This document shows, one piece after another, positions 1 to 9,762 of a DNA stretch of 64,000 nt (the first letter of the stretch is position 1; each line of letters opens with the position of its first letter). The notes below the pieces were generated by a model. It saw nothing but the letters and a program-made list of their open reading frames with translations, was not told the DNA's origin and did no database searches. Made by a program: the position numbers and the translations under genes. The DNA is from Proales similis (Eukaryota > Rotifera > Eurotatoria > Ploima > Proalidae). The stretch spans positions 2,728,001 through 2,792,000 of the forward strand of contig JAGVRJ010000002.1 of assembly GCA_019059635.1 (NCBI GenBank). Reading direction: 5' to 3'.

Positions 1-699
1 CTGCTTGTTAATCGACTTAAATGTGGCAATCAGACAGTCCAGTTTTAGCCTGTGCTCGTGCTTGTGCTTGGCCAGCTCGCCTTCGAGTTTTTTATGCTCG
101 TTTTGCTCGTGTTCAATTTGACTTGATAGACTGCGGCAAAATCGAAAATGAATAAAATTTTTCAAATTTGAGACAACACTGACCGGCTGAACTCGTTCTC
201 AATGCTGGCGATCGACTCTTTTTTCAACTCATATTCTCCTTTTACCGTTTGATTAGGAATCACTTAAGTTCAAATGTGCATCATTTACTCAAAAGTTTCT
301 GCTTCTCAGTCTTCAGCTGACTAAGCTCCTTGCTCTCTTTGAAAGGACAACTCACTTTGAGTGTGAGAGCTCAAGCACCGTAAAATGTTCAAGTCTACTT
401 TTAAACAATGTCTCTTTCAGGCTGGACAGTTGTCCGACCTTTTTCTGCTCCAAATTGCGAAAATGAATCTTTTCTTTGAAATGACTCTGTCCCTGTTATT
501 CTGATTTGAAACATCCCACTTGAGCATTTTACCCTCATCGAATATTCGCATGTGTTTTCCAAGGATCTGCGGATTCGTGCCGCTCGCCGCTGCCTCCAAG
601 CAATCCGAGCTGGTGCCTTTTGAGAAAAATGTTCGATTCTCGGCCAAGTGTTGACCAGAGTGCCTTACTTGAGTCAAAAGGCATGAGCTGTCTCGACAT
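1..699 (-). CDS. coiled-coil protein, 5' part (continues beyond window start)
   Basis: The start is placed at 699 (MSRQLMPFDSS). Exon 1 is 669-699, exon 2 is 533-616 and exon 3 ends at 473. These join in phase to give a short polar N terminus followed by Glu/Lys/Leu-rich helix (for example EEKIHFRNLEQKK). Further exons lie at 289 to about 345, 184-238 and 1-130; they encode charged coiled coil ending at the window edge in LIATFKSINKQ. The junction near 345-420 is not resolved: a very short intron or a missed exon is needed there. I do not recognise the family. The start lies 283 bases from the divergent CCDC186-like gene, so the two probably share a promoter. A long alternative frame over 417-836 has no protein-like features and is treated as a shadow. 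Confidence 0.55.
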
Positions 700-981
700 G
701 GTTCTATATGTTGTTGAGAGAAACCGAAAACACTCGTCTTGACTAGAATGAAGAGCAAGCACGTGAGTCGAATAGAATTTCTAAAAATATCACTGATCGG
801 TAGGTCAAGACCGAAAGACAAATTTTTGACGCTCATCGATCGGCAGCGAACGCAAATTATGCTCGAATTCGCCAGTCGAATGACGTGAGTTGAAATGCTC
901 GATTCTGTATATTTCTTGCTCGTTGCATTGAGGACGGCTCCAAGAACGATAGCGAGTCAGATTATGAATAATTAGGCAAAG
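700..981. promoter_or_regulatory. short bidirectional intergenic region
   Basis: This is the 282-base gap between two divergent start codons (699 on -, 982 on +). It should hold both 5' UTRs and a shared promoter. No TATA box or other specific element is obvious. The regulatory role is inferred from layout only. Confidence 0.4.
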
Positions 982-3490
982 ATGACATCGATCGGTGAAG
1001 AAGAGATCAACAGAGATGAAAGTGTAGAGATAGAAGAGGCAAAGAGGCAGATAGTGGAGGAGGTAGAGAAGGAGAACGTTGAGGCGAACGAGACAGATAC
1101 CAATATGAACGAAACAGCTAGCCCAGTGGAAGAGACGCCCGAGTCAATGAGCGCTTCGATTAGCAGCGATCTAAACCAAGAGATACTGCCACACGTCTCC
1201 TACGAACAGGAGATCAACCGTCTCCGGCAGTTGTTGGATAGTAAAAACCTTGAATGCTCAAGTCAAGAAGCTAGAATGAGCGAAATGGAGCTGAATTTCA
1301 AGTCGGAAATCGAAAAAATGCATCTTAACTTTAGCGAAAAGTTGGACGCCACGCTAAAGAAATTCCAGGAGGGACAAAAGGACCAGACGTCGTCGATGGT
1401 GATGAAGTACGCAGCAGCGGAGAAAAAATGCATCGACTTGAATAGGACGATTGAACTGCTCAACAGGAAGCTGAGCGATTCAAGCAAAGAAAAACAGCGT
1501 CTGAACGAACGCTTCGAAAAGCAGGCAATCGAAAAAGAGAGTCTTCGCGTTGACAATGAGAAAAAGATGCAAGAGATGATGACCTACCGGAAAGAGATGA
1601 GCAAAATCAAAGAACAGATGGTGGTCATGGACGCCAAGGAAAAAGCGGCCCAGTTGAAATTGAAAAACGAAGTCGAACAGCGAGCGAATGCGCAGGAAAT
1701 AATAAAAAACTTGAATCTTCAAATTGAAGAGTTGAAGCAACAACTTAAAAGCAAAGACGACTCTGGCGCAAGCGAAGAGCTGAAAGTCGAAAAAGACGAA
1801 GAGAAACAGGCAGCTGCTCAAGAAACTGCTTCGAATCGATCACTATCGCCGAGCAGTGCCCGCATCAGAGACGAAGAGAAAGAACGCATGAGTCGAGAAC
1901 TAGATGCTCTCAAGTCTCAGCTAAAAGACATGTTCGATCAACGGGCCAAACTAAACGAGCGAATCGCGTCTCTCGAGCAAGAGAGGGCCAGTTTGGATGC
2001 GAATTTGAAAAAGTTAAAGGAAACACTGTCAAGTCAGAAGGACATGAACAAAGACCTGCTGAACGAAGTGCTTCATCTGAGAGAAGCGAAAGAAACTCTG
2101 TCAAGGCAAGCTTTCTTTTCACTTGTGTTCTTGATTCGAACTTTGAAATTTGCGATTTCTTCCAGAGAACAAGTAGAAAAGCAACGGCTCGAAAAAGAGC
2201 ATTTCCAGCTGCAAGAAGAGTTTAACAAAATGAAGAGTGAGGCTGGCGAGAAAATACGAGCCTTTGATGAGCTCCTGGCCGCGCGTAATGAGCTCGAGGC
2301 GAGAATAAAGGCATTGAACGTAGAACTGAACGAGTCGGAAAAAACCAACAATGAGCTGAGGGAGGAGCGAGAAAAGCTGAGAAACGAGCTGAAAGAAGAA
2401 CACGAGTCGAAACGAATTCAAATCGAGCGATTAACTTTTCAAATCGGTGAACTAGAGAGTCAGGCGAAGAGTCGAGACTGCGAGTTGCAAGACAAGTGTT
2501 CAAGGTTGGAGCAGCTCGAGATTAAAATTCAGGACTTGAACGAAGCAAACATTTCGATAAAGCGGAAAAACGCCGCCAACGTCAAAGAGCTCAATAGACA
2601 AATTCAGATGCTGGAGAAAAAACTGCAGTCGTCCGAGGCCGGTTCAAACCAATTTAATCATGACACAAGCTCAACGACATCTGCGGCCGACTTGAGCAGC
2701 GCGTCCAGTCGCAAGGAGGACGAGGATAGAACTTCAAACCATTCTGAATCGTCAAGATGCTCGGGCGCTGCTAATGAGAAAGCATACGAAGACGAGATCT
2801 ACGTGGTCGACATTGACAAGAACAAATTGGTTGAGAAGATCGTACAGCTGCAGAAAATGTTGGCCAGACGCAATGAAAAAATTGATTTTTTACAGGACCA
2901 CATAAACCAGTTGACGAGCGACCTGAAGAAGAAGACAAGGTAGAATTGTGGACTCTTTGAATGTGCGAATTTATTTCGAATTAATGGCCAGGATTATTCA
3001 AGCGTACGCAATAAATGAGGACGTCGGCGCATTTACCAGTGACACGCAAGACGCAATCAAAGTAAAATCTATCGCACTCTCTTTTAATGTCCAGCTAAGC
3101 TGATTTTTGCTTAGAGAGAGATGGCAAACAAGCAAGGCATCATGTCTTCGTTGTTCAACACAAACCAATCTTACATGCAGACGGCTCAATTAATAAAAAA
3201 CAATCAGACAAAAATGAACATGCAGTTGTGCATGGAAATAAACGTCAAACTACAGGCCATGCTCGAAGACGTTCTATTCAAGAACTTGACTCTAAAAGTA
3301 AATCTGCCTCCACTCAAATCCAGTCATGATTTTAGCAAAATTGAATCAACAGGAAAACCTGGATACTCTGAGCAAAGAGATTGCGAGACTTTCCCAAGAG
3401 AACCGGAACATCCAGCTCGGACAGAAGCCACAACGCCCGGCCTCCCCTACCTCATGTACGACCGATAAACTGAGTTCAATGCACACATAA
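982..3490 (+). CDS. CCDC186: CCDC186-like golgin (coiled-coil Golgi / dense-core vesicle protein)
   Basis: Exons are 982-2105, 2166-2939, 2992-3061, 3115-3297 and 3353-3490, giving about 762 aa. The acidic N terminus (residues 1-70) is followed by continuous coiled coil to about residue 640. The C-terminal block is the diagnostic part: NKLVEKIVQLQKMLARRNEK, then IIQAYAINED, then ANKQGIMSSLFN, then LQAMLEDVLFKNLTL and ENLDTLSKEIARL. To my recollection this order matches the conserved C terminus of CCDC186 (worm CCCP-1), a membrane-binding coiled-coil protein of the trans-Golgi that acts with RAB2 and EARP in dense-core vesicle maturation. The first intron has a GC-AG boundary; it is 60 bases long and has no stop, so an unspliced frame stays open. 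The 3' end converges on the receptor gene. Confidence 0.8.
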
Positions 3491-3510
3491 TCTTGAGCCA
3501 TTCCTATCTA

Positions 3511-3516
3511 TTTATT
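3511..3516 (-). terminator. poly(A) signal for the 7TM receptor gene
   Basis: AATAAA on the minus strand lies 92 bases downstream of the receptor stop codon and only about 20 bases past the stop of the convergent CCDC186-like gene. The two transcripts probably overlap at their 3' ends. Confidence 0.45.
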
Positions 3517-3607
3517 TGGATTTTTAAATTTTGAACGAAATTTTAAACGAAAACCGAGGCCAATTGTGAAAATCGAATAGCTTTTTTTTTCAAGTCTTTG
3601 ACTGAGT

Positions 3608-4730
3608 TCAATTTTGACGAATGTCCTCTCGGATAGGAACAAGATGATACGCTAGAACATGTGCAGGCCTTTTTGTCAAAGAGCAGAAGCGACGCAAGAA
3701 CTTGCGATTAAACATTAGGTAAACGAAAAAATCAGTCGATAATGTCAGAAAATAGAGCTGGGTGAATACGTTTTGAATCAATTGGCCTGAATGGCTCTGA
3801 AGAATTTCTGGCTTTGATTGTTTGACAATTATGAAAACGCTGATGGGAAGGTTGAGAGCAAGGAACATTGTTGAGCAGACGAGTACCATTGACGTTACTC
3901 GACTGGGTCTCAGTTGACGATTTTTGCCATATTTGAGAATATTGCACCTTCTCAGAAAGCGAAAGGTGAGCGAATTCACACAGAGGATGACTGAGAAGGG
4001 AACCAGTTGATTAAACAACATGAAGCAGAGCCAAAGATAGGAGCTGTAGCGCTTCAGCTCGGCTGAGTATTTCGCGCACTGGCCTCGGCCTGTTTCAAAG
4101 TACGAAGTAAAGAACAAGTGAGAATTGAACATGAAAGACATCACGCAAATAAGGGCTACTCTTCGAATGGAGCGCTTCTGGGTGATTTTGAATGGCCGTG
4201 GACTGAGTGAAGCAAAGCCTGAATCGGATTTTATGATTCGTTGGCAGATTGCCGCCGACTGGCGCATTACCGACAGCCTTTCCAGGGACAGCAATATCTG
4301 GGACCTTGTTGTTTGAATTTTCTCAAAATAAAGTCACTTTTTCAGGTCATTTTACTTACCAAGGAGACAGTGAGACGAAAAAATGAAACAGGACTTGAAA
4401 AAGTTTGCAGAAAAGATTGTTTGTAATTATTGGATTTGTGCCGATCAATGAACGTAGCCAATCTCTACGAAAGGAGTCCAAGAGTGCGATCATCAGGTCA
4501 CTGGTAGCTATTAGGCAAATGTAGACACTTGTGTCGAAGCTTAGGCCAAGTTGGTTTCGATTTGCGCCTGGATTGAAACTTAGAGCCCATTTGGAACGGT
4601 GGTATCTCAGCTTCCACGGCCGAATGATGCACAATATTAGCAAATTGCAAGTGATGCCGCTGATGTCCAATATGCCGAATCCATAAAATTTAACAAAGTT
4701 TGTTACGGTTGCCGAGTCAGACGAATTCAT
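3608..4730 (-). CDS. divergent rhodopsin-class G-protein-coupled receptor
   Basis: Two exons, 4360-4730 and 3608-4304, give about 355 aa. Seven hydrophobic spans are visible: two before the first exon junction, span 3 across it, and four in exon 2. At the end of span 3, SLERLSVMR stands where class A receptors have (D/E)R(Y/x). Near the end of span 7, DFFVYLMFNRKF replaces NPxxY and is followed by a basic helix-8-like tail. No signal peptide is present, and there is a potential N-glycosylation site near the N terminus (NSS). The overall shape suggests an orphan peptide-type receptor; the ligand cannot be inferred. Its start is 189 bases downstream of the TRPA copy A stop. Confidence 0.75.
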
Positions 4731-4918
4731 TTTAGCAATTTATTTCATAGCTCGTCCATTTCGGCTTTAATAAAAGGCAAGATGCTTTTTCTGTGTAAAT
4801 CTATTTTTCAATATATAGTCACTGACATTCAAATTGAATCTATTACATAAAGAAGAAAATATTTCAATAAATTGGTAATAAGGGCCTTTAAATGTTAGGA
4901 AAAGAGAATAAGACGAGA

Positions 4919-7900
4919 TTAAACACTTGATTTCCGCTGACGCATTGTCTGCGTGTCAGCGTCGGTGTATAAGCGCTGCCTACGTTCGATTTCCTCCGTC
5001 TGAATCTGCAATATTTTTTCGACAACAGCGAATAATGCTTCTGATTTGCCATTTATGGCTGTCACACAGCAATTGGTGCTCTCAAGCTCTTTGCCGTATT
5101 TTTCAATCGATTCGCTCAACATATCAAATTTACTGTCTAGCTGCTCAATAGCCTGTTGCTGAAGGGCTTTCAGTTCGGTAAGACCTTGCTCCAGTTTAGA
5201 ATGATTCGAGTTAATATCGAGCTCGATCAAACGAAGCTTGCTTGCCATTGACTGCTTTAAGGCAAGAATTTTAGAGCCGGTCGATTGGTTTATGTCATTC
5301 AGCAAAATGTGAATTTGCCGCTGCGAGTCGAAGAGGCGCGATTCGACACTTCCAATCTGATTGCTCGAGTCTTCTTTATTCGACTCGAAATTATTTATTG
5401 TTTTTCTTGACAGCTCTATAAGGCAGTCCTCGAGACGCTGCTGTGAGTTGGCGAGCTTTAGCTCGACATCACTCAGCTGGGTGCTTACATGCTCTTTGAT
5501 TGCTTTCAACTCTTCGCTTGTGTTCCGGCCAAGTTCGCTCATGCAGTCTTCGAGACGTTTCTGCGGATCTACAAGTTTCACTGAAGGCTCAATCGAGCTG
5601 AACCTTGCCTTCAGGAAATTTATTATTGCGCTCGCTCGTTTAAATAGATTCATCTCCTGATTTCGATCGTATCTTTCCACGCTCAGGCTGAACTTCTTGT
5701 TGTGAATCGGCTTGTCTAAAAGCGGATGTAAGGCGTGTTGCACTTTGAGCACAAATATGATGCGCATTGATATTTGCTGAATGTCGGCCTCGTCGAGCAC
5801 TGTGTTTATCTCGCCGACTGCAATGCCAACAAACAAGTTCAATATGATTACGCACATGATGCTTATGAAGAGAAAATAGACAAAGTAATTGGTAAACGAA
5901 TCCTCGTCGAGGCCCATTTCTGTGGAGTCAAGCTCGCCAATGACCATTGTGAGGGTTTTTATGAACGAGACTGTTCCGGTCGTGTTGTAGTAAGACACTC
6001 CGAAGTGCGTTCGAAGTCGAAATGACAAGTTGAAGCCGGCGTAGATAAGAAGAAATATTGGAAAGAATTTCGCCGAGTTCTTGAGCGTTCGTCTGAACGC
6101 CAGCACATACAGGCCGAATATCTTTAGCTTTTGAATGAGCAGCGAAAAGACGAGATAGGACATGAGAATGGCCACAGAGCAGAATGTGAGCTTGTTAATT
6201 ATATTTGTGGAGCAAATGGTCAATATGGCGATCACATACGTGCCCACTTCGATCCAGTTGTCCAAGGAGACGAAGAACGCCAAGCCGTCCACTAACAGAA
6301 TTTGCATCAGCTTTTTCAGCAAACATACACTGAGTATAATGGACAAAGAGAATGAGATGCTCGACTCGATTTGAATGCCTTTCTGAATTTCCGAAATGTG
6401 CGTTGTGTTCTCGGCCAGAGCAGAGTCTGGTTGGTCTGGTCGCAATTCTGATAATTGGATTGAATAGACGGAGAACAAGGTGAGAAAAATGAGATAGAAA
6501 ATGATGTTGGAGTAAAAGACGAGTCTTGGCAAGAAGCGCCATTTGAGACCGAGCAATGTTTGAACCGTCTCATGCTTGAGGAGAGTCTCTTGGCCTGAAC
6601 GTGCAATCAGCATAAGTGGATGACGTTCAATGTCCTTGTAGACGGGATCGATCTTTTGAAAGTCGTAGGAGCCTTCGCGTTGCTTACAATTGTCCAACAC
6701 GATCTTCAACATATCCCACATGCCGCAGTTGAACATAGCCCAGATTTGGTGATTTTCTTTCTTGCCCAATTGAACTCGGTGCCCTCTGAGGCGGGCCAAA
6801 TTGACGAATGTGGTAACTTTTTGTTTGTGCAGCTCCTTGTGAGTTTCGAATAGCTTGAACCAGTTCGGATCTTCCAGCAGCACTCGAATCACTTCACGGT
6901 GGCCTTGTTTAATGGCAATGTCCAGGCAGTTCATGTTTTTGGAGTCGCGAACGTTAATCGTGGCTCCTTTGAGAAGAAGAAGCTTCACCACCTCGTGGGC
7001 ACCTTCATAAGAAGCCACATGCAACGGATGGTCGTTTTCGCCTTGTGACACCTCTTCGTTTGAAATGGTGTCGTAGGAACCAATAAGCAGCTTGCTGATC
7101 TCAAAGAAGCCCTTGCGGCAGCTGATCTCGAGCGCAGTGTTGCCCTCCTTGTTGCGGGCGTTGATGCTGGCGCCGTTCTCGATCAGGATGTTGACGATGC
7201 TGAGGAAGCCGTGCTGCGAGGCCAGATGCAGCGCCGTGTTCAGCTCGTTGTCCTGGTTCTCCAGCAGGAAGCTCATCTTCAGGTCCTTGAGGAAGTACTC
7301 GACCACGTTGTAGTGGCCCTTGGAGCAGGCGATGTGGAAGAAGGTCTTGCCCTGGCGGTTCTTGGACAGCAGGTAGGCCTCGGTCGACGAGAAGCCGTCG
7401 TAGATCTTGCCGAGCACCAGCCGGATGATCTCCAGGTGGCCAAAGTAGCTGGCCGTGTGCACCACCGTGTCCTCGTTGTTGTTCTTGATGTAGAGCGGCT
7501 CGAGGAACTTGGACTCCTTGCGCGTGAGCAGGAAGCGCAGCGTCTCGAAGTTGTTGAACTCGGCGCACGCGTGGTAGATCGAGTTGCCTTTCGGGTCCTT
7601 CACGTCTACTTCAAAGTTCTCAGACAGCACAAAGCTCTCTAGGCATTTTGTGTGGTCGTTTACAATCGCCTCGAACACAGGACTTTTAGAATCATTATCA
7701 AGCACTTTGAGCGAAGGCTCATAATCGTTCAGATCTTTTTGTTCGGCGTACTTTCGCTCGTAAATGAGAAACTCTCTGATGAACTTGAACTTGTTGCCTT
7801 TGGCTGCAATGTGCATTGCGTTCTCTCCTTTCAAATTACGAGCCAATGAGAAGCCGTTGTATTTTATCAAAACCTTGAGAACTTCAACTGAGCCGCTCTT

Positions 7901-9171
7901 GGCCGCGTAGTGTATTGGCAAGTTTCCGTTTCGATCGGGCCTCTCTATCAGGTCAGTATAATAGTCTCGAATCAATAGCTCCACTAGTTCTAGATGATTA
8001 TGAGCGATGGCGACAGCCAAGGGACCTTGCTTATTTCCGTCCACTTCTCTTAAGGAGGTACTTAAATAATTCGATTCGCCGCCCGAGGCTTGCCTCAATT
8101 TCTCCAGTACTGCCTTTAAAAACTCAACGTTGGGTTGCTTGACTTTACACAAAAGATTGAGAGGCAGCTCGTTATTGGCATTCTTCTCGCAAATGCTTTC
8201 CACTGATATTTTGTCCAGAAGCATTGACCCAATTACATAGGTCGCATGTTTACAGGCAAGTAAAAAAGCAGTTTGGCCGACTCTGTTTTTGGTCTTAAGA
8301 TGACAAACGAGTTTGATTCAGATACAGATACAAACAGGAAAGCGTATTAATGTTAAGTTACCTCGAGTTGGATCTCAGGAAGCTGAATTAGAAGCTTGAC
8401 AGCCACACAGTTGTTCTTGATAACGGCCAAGTGCAGCGGCGTATTGCCTTCCGGATCAGTGCAGTTATAAGCTGCACCGTTTTGAATCAGGATTTGAAAT
8501 ATGTGAATGAACTGATGACATGATTGAATAAGGCCAGTTTCTGATTAGCTAGTCTCTTTTTTGCTCACCTTTTGTTCGTTGAGCTCATCGCTAGCATCCT
8601 TATCTTCGGCTAATTTGCTGTTTTTTATCAAAAGCAACAGCGGCGTCAGGCCGATCTCATTTACCTCGTTTACGTCTTGTTTGTTGATCGGAACTGATTA
8701 GGTTCAGGAATGGGTCGGAGTTGGAATAGAAAACGCTTACCAAATAAACGAAGAAGAAATCGAACCAAGTCGACTCGTAAATTATTAACCGCAAGAGAAA
8801 TAAGCGAAGCGTTTTCGCTCACAGTCCTGAACTCATTCAAAGCTCTCGCAACTCCACCTCCTTTGGAGACCAAGTTCTCAAGCACTGCGATTATCTCTTT
8901 GTCTTCTATCTGATCATCTTTTACGCTCTGACAGCAAAAACCAAAACACAGAGTGGATGGATTGTGATTTGAATTCTTGCTCGACTTTAACTTCATTTAC
9001 CTTGACGATCTGGTTGAGTTTATTCTTAAAATCAGAGTTGACTTCGTCAACAATTTCCTGCTGCTGCTGCTGGACAAGCAATGGAATAGACGACTGGTCT
9101 TCGGCCTTATTCTGTTGCTCCTCGCTTATTTTATCGAGCTTGCGATCAATTTTAAATTTTACAATTCGCAT
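4919..9171 (-). CDS. TRPA: TRPA-like ankyrin-repeat cation channel, copy A
   Basis: Exons are 9001-9171, 8741-8927, 8569-8693, 8362-8511 and 4919-8293, giving about 1335 aa with phases consistent throughout. The N-terminal half is a long ankyrin stack (repeated GNTPLHLA / GNLPIHYAA motifs). Then follow the linker HPLMLIARSGQETLLKH, six hydrophobic spans, a pore segment (IKTLTMVIGELDS) like the TxxMxxGE(F/L) pore loop of TRPA channels, and a TRP-box-like helix after span 6 (VLDEADIQQISMRIIFVLKV). The last 300 residues are coiled coil with a repeated xDPQKRLEDC..EL..(K/R)T unit, ending RQRKSSV. The expected role is a plasma-membrane sensory channel for chemical, thermal or mechanical cues (family knowledge). 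The ORF-internal methionine at 8224 is not the start; four upstream exons supply more ankyrin sequence. Confidence 0.88.
7086..7614. repeat. 529-base identical tract shared with TRPA copy B
   Basis: Every base I compared matches 12131-12659 at a constant offset of 5045, with mismatches immediately outside both ends. It encodes about 176 residues of the ankyrin stack. It is GC-rich against its surroundings: 36 of 60 bases are G or C in 7141-7200. Third positions are strongly G/C-ended. The best explanation is recent gene conversion. Confidence 0.9.
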
Positions 9172-9762
9172 TCTCTCAAATCGACGCCAGAACAATTTTG
9201 ATATTCCCGACTAAAAAGGCTCGGGGTAACAAAGCTACAAAAAAACAAAGCGAGAAAAACCGAGCCGATGACTATTTGATACAGAGCTCTTGTTTTAGCC
9301 GATTAGAAGAATTAAAATTCTGGTTAATAGGGAATGGAGGATGATATCAAAATTCAAATTAATTCAGAGAATCAGAGAGCAAATCCTAGGTCGCATATCG
9401 TAGTCTAGTAAAGTCTCTAATTTGAGTAGAATAGGAAAATAGGAGTAGAGACGGAGAAAAAGAGAGAAAGAGAGAGCGTTTGTGTTTTAAATTTTTTTAT
9501 CTTAATTGGCCGAGGCTGACTTCAGATTTCACTTATTCGCTCTATCCCTTCAAGCCTAAACTTGAAATGAGACTTGACTCGACGACTGTAACTCCCATTT
9601 TTTTAATTCTTTTTTTTTTATTTATTTATGTTTTCTATATAATGCCCTGTTTGATTTTTTGCGAATCAAAACCGATCCCGAGCGGCAAAAGAAAAAAGGT
9701 AAAAATCGAGCAAAAAACAAAGCAGTCTAGCTAGAGAGACTGAAGAACAAATTGAAATTTGT
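9172..9762. other. intergenic region between TRPA copies A and B
   Basis: This 591-base gap must hold the copy A promoter and the copy B 3' UTR. It is AT-rich, with poly-T runs around 9590-9650 and a GA-rich patch at about 9450-9477. No conserved gene or RNA is recognisable. Confidence 0.5.

Noticed and set aside
417-836. 139-residue minus-strand open frame
   Set aside because: The spliced reading with 52- and 59-base introns gives coiled coil with correct phases. The continuous frame has a mixed composition and includes intron sequence.
5640-5855. Short His/Arg-rich frame inside TRPA copy A
   Set aside because: It is a frame shadow of the TRP-box and coiled-coil coding region, with low-quality composition.
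7101-7642. Long open frames in both wrong frames over the ankyrin tract (also 12146-12759)
   Set aside because: They are shadows caused by GC-rich sequence with few stops. The identical tract in two TRPA genes reproduces them exactly.
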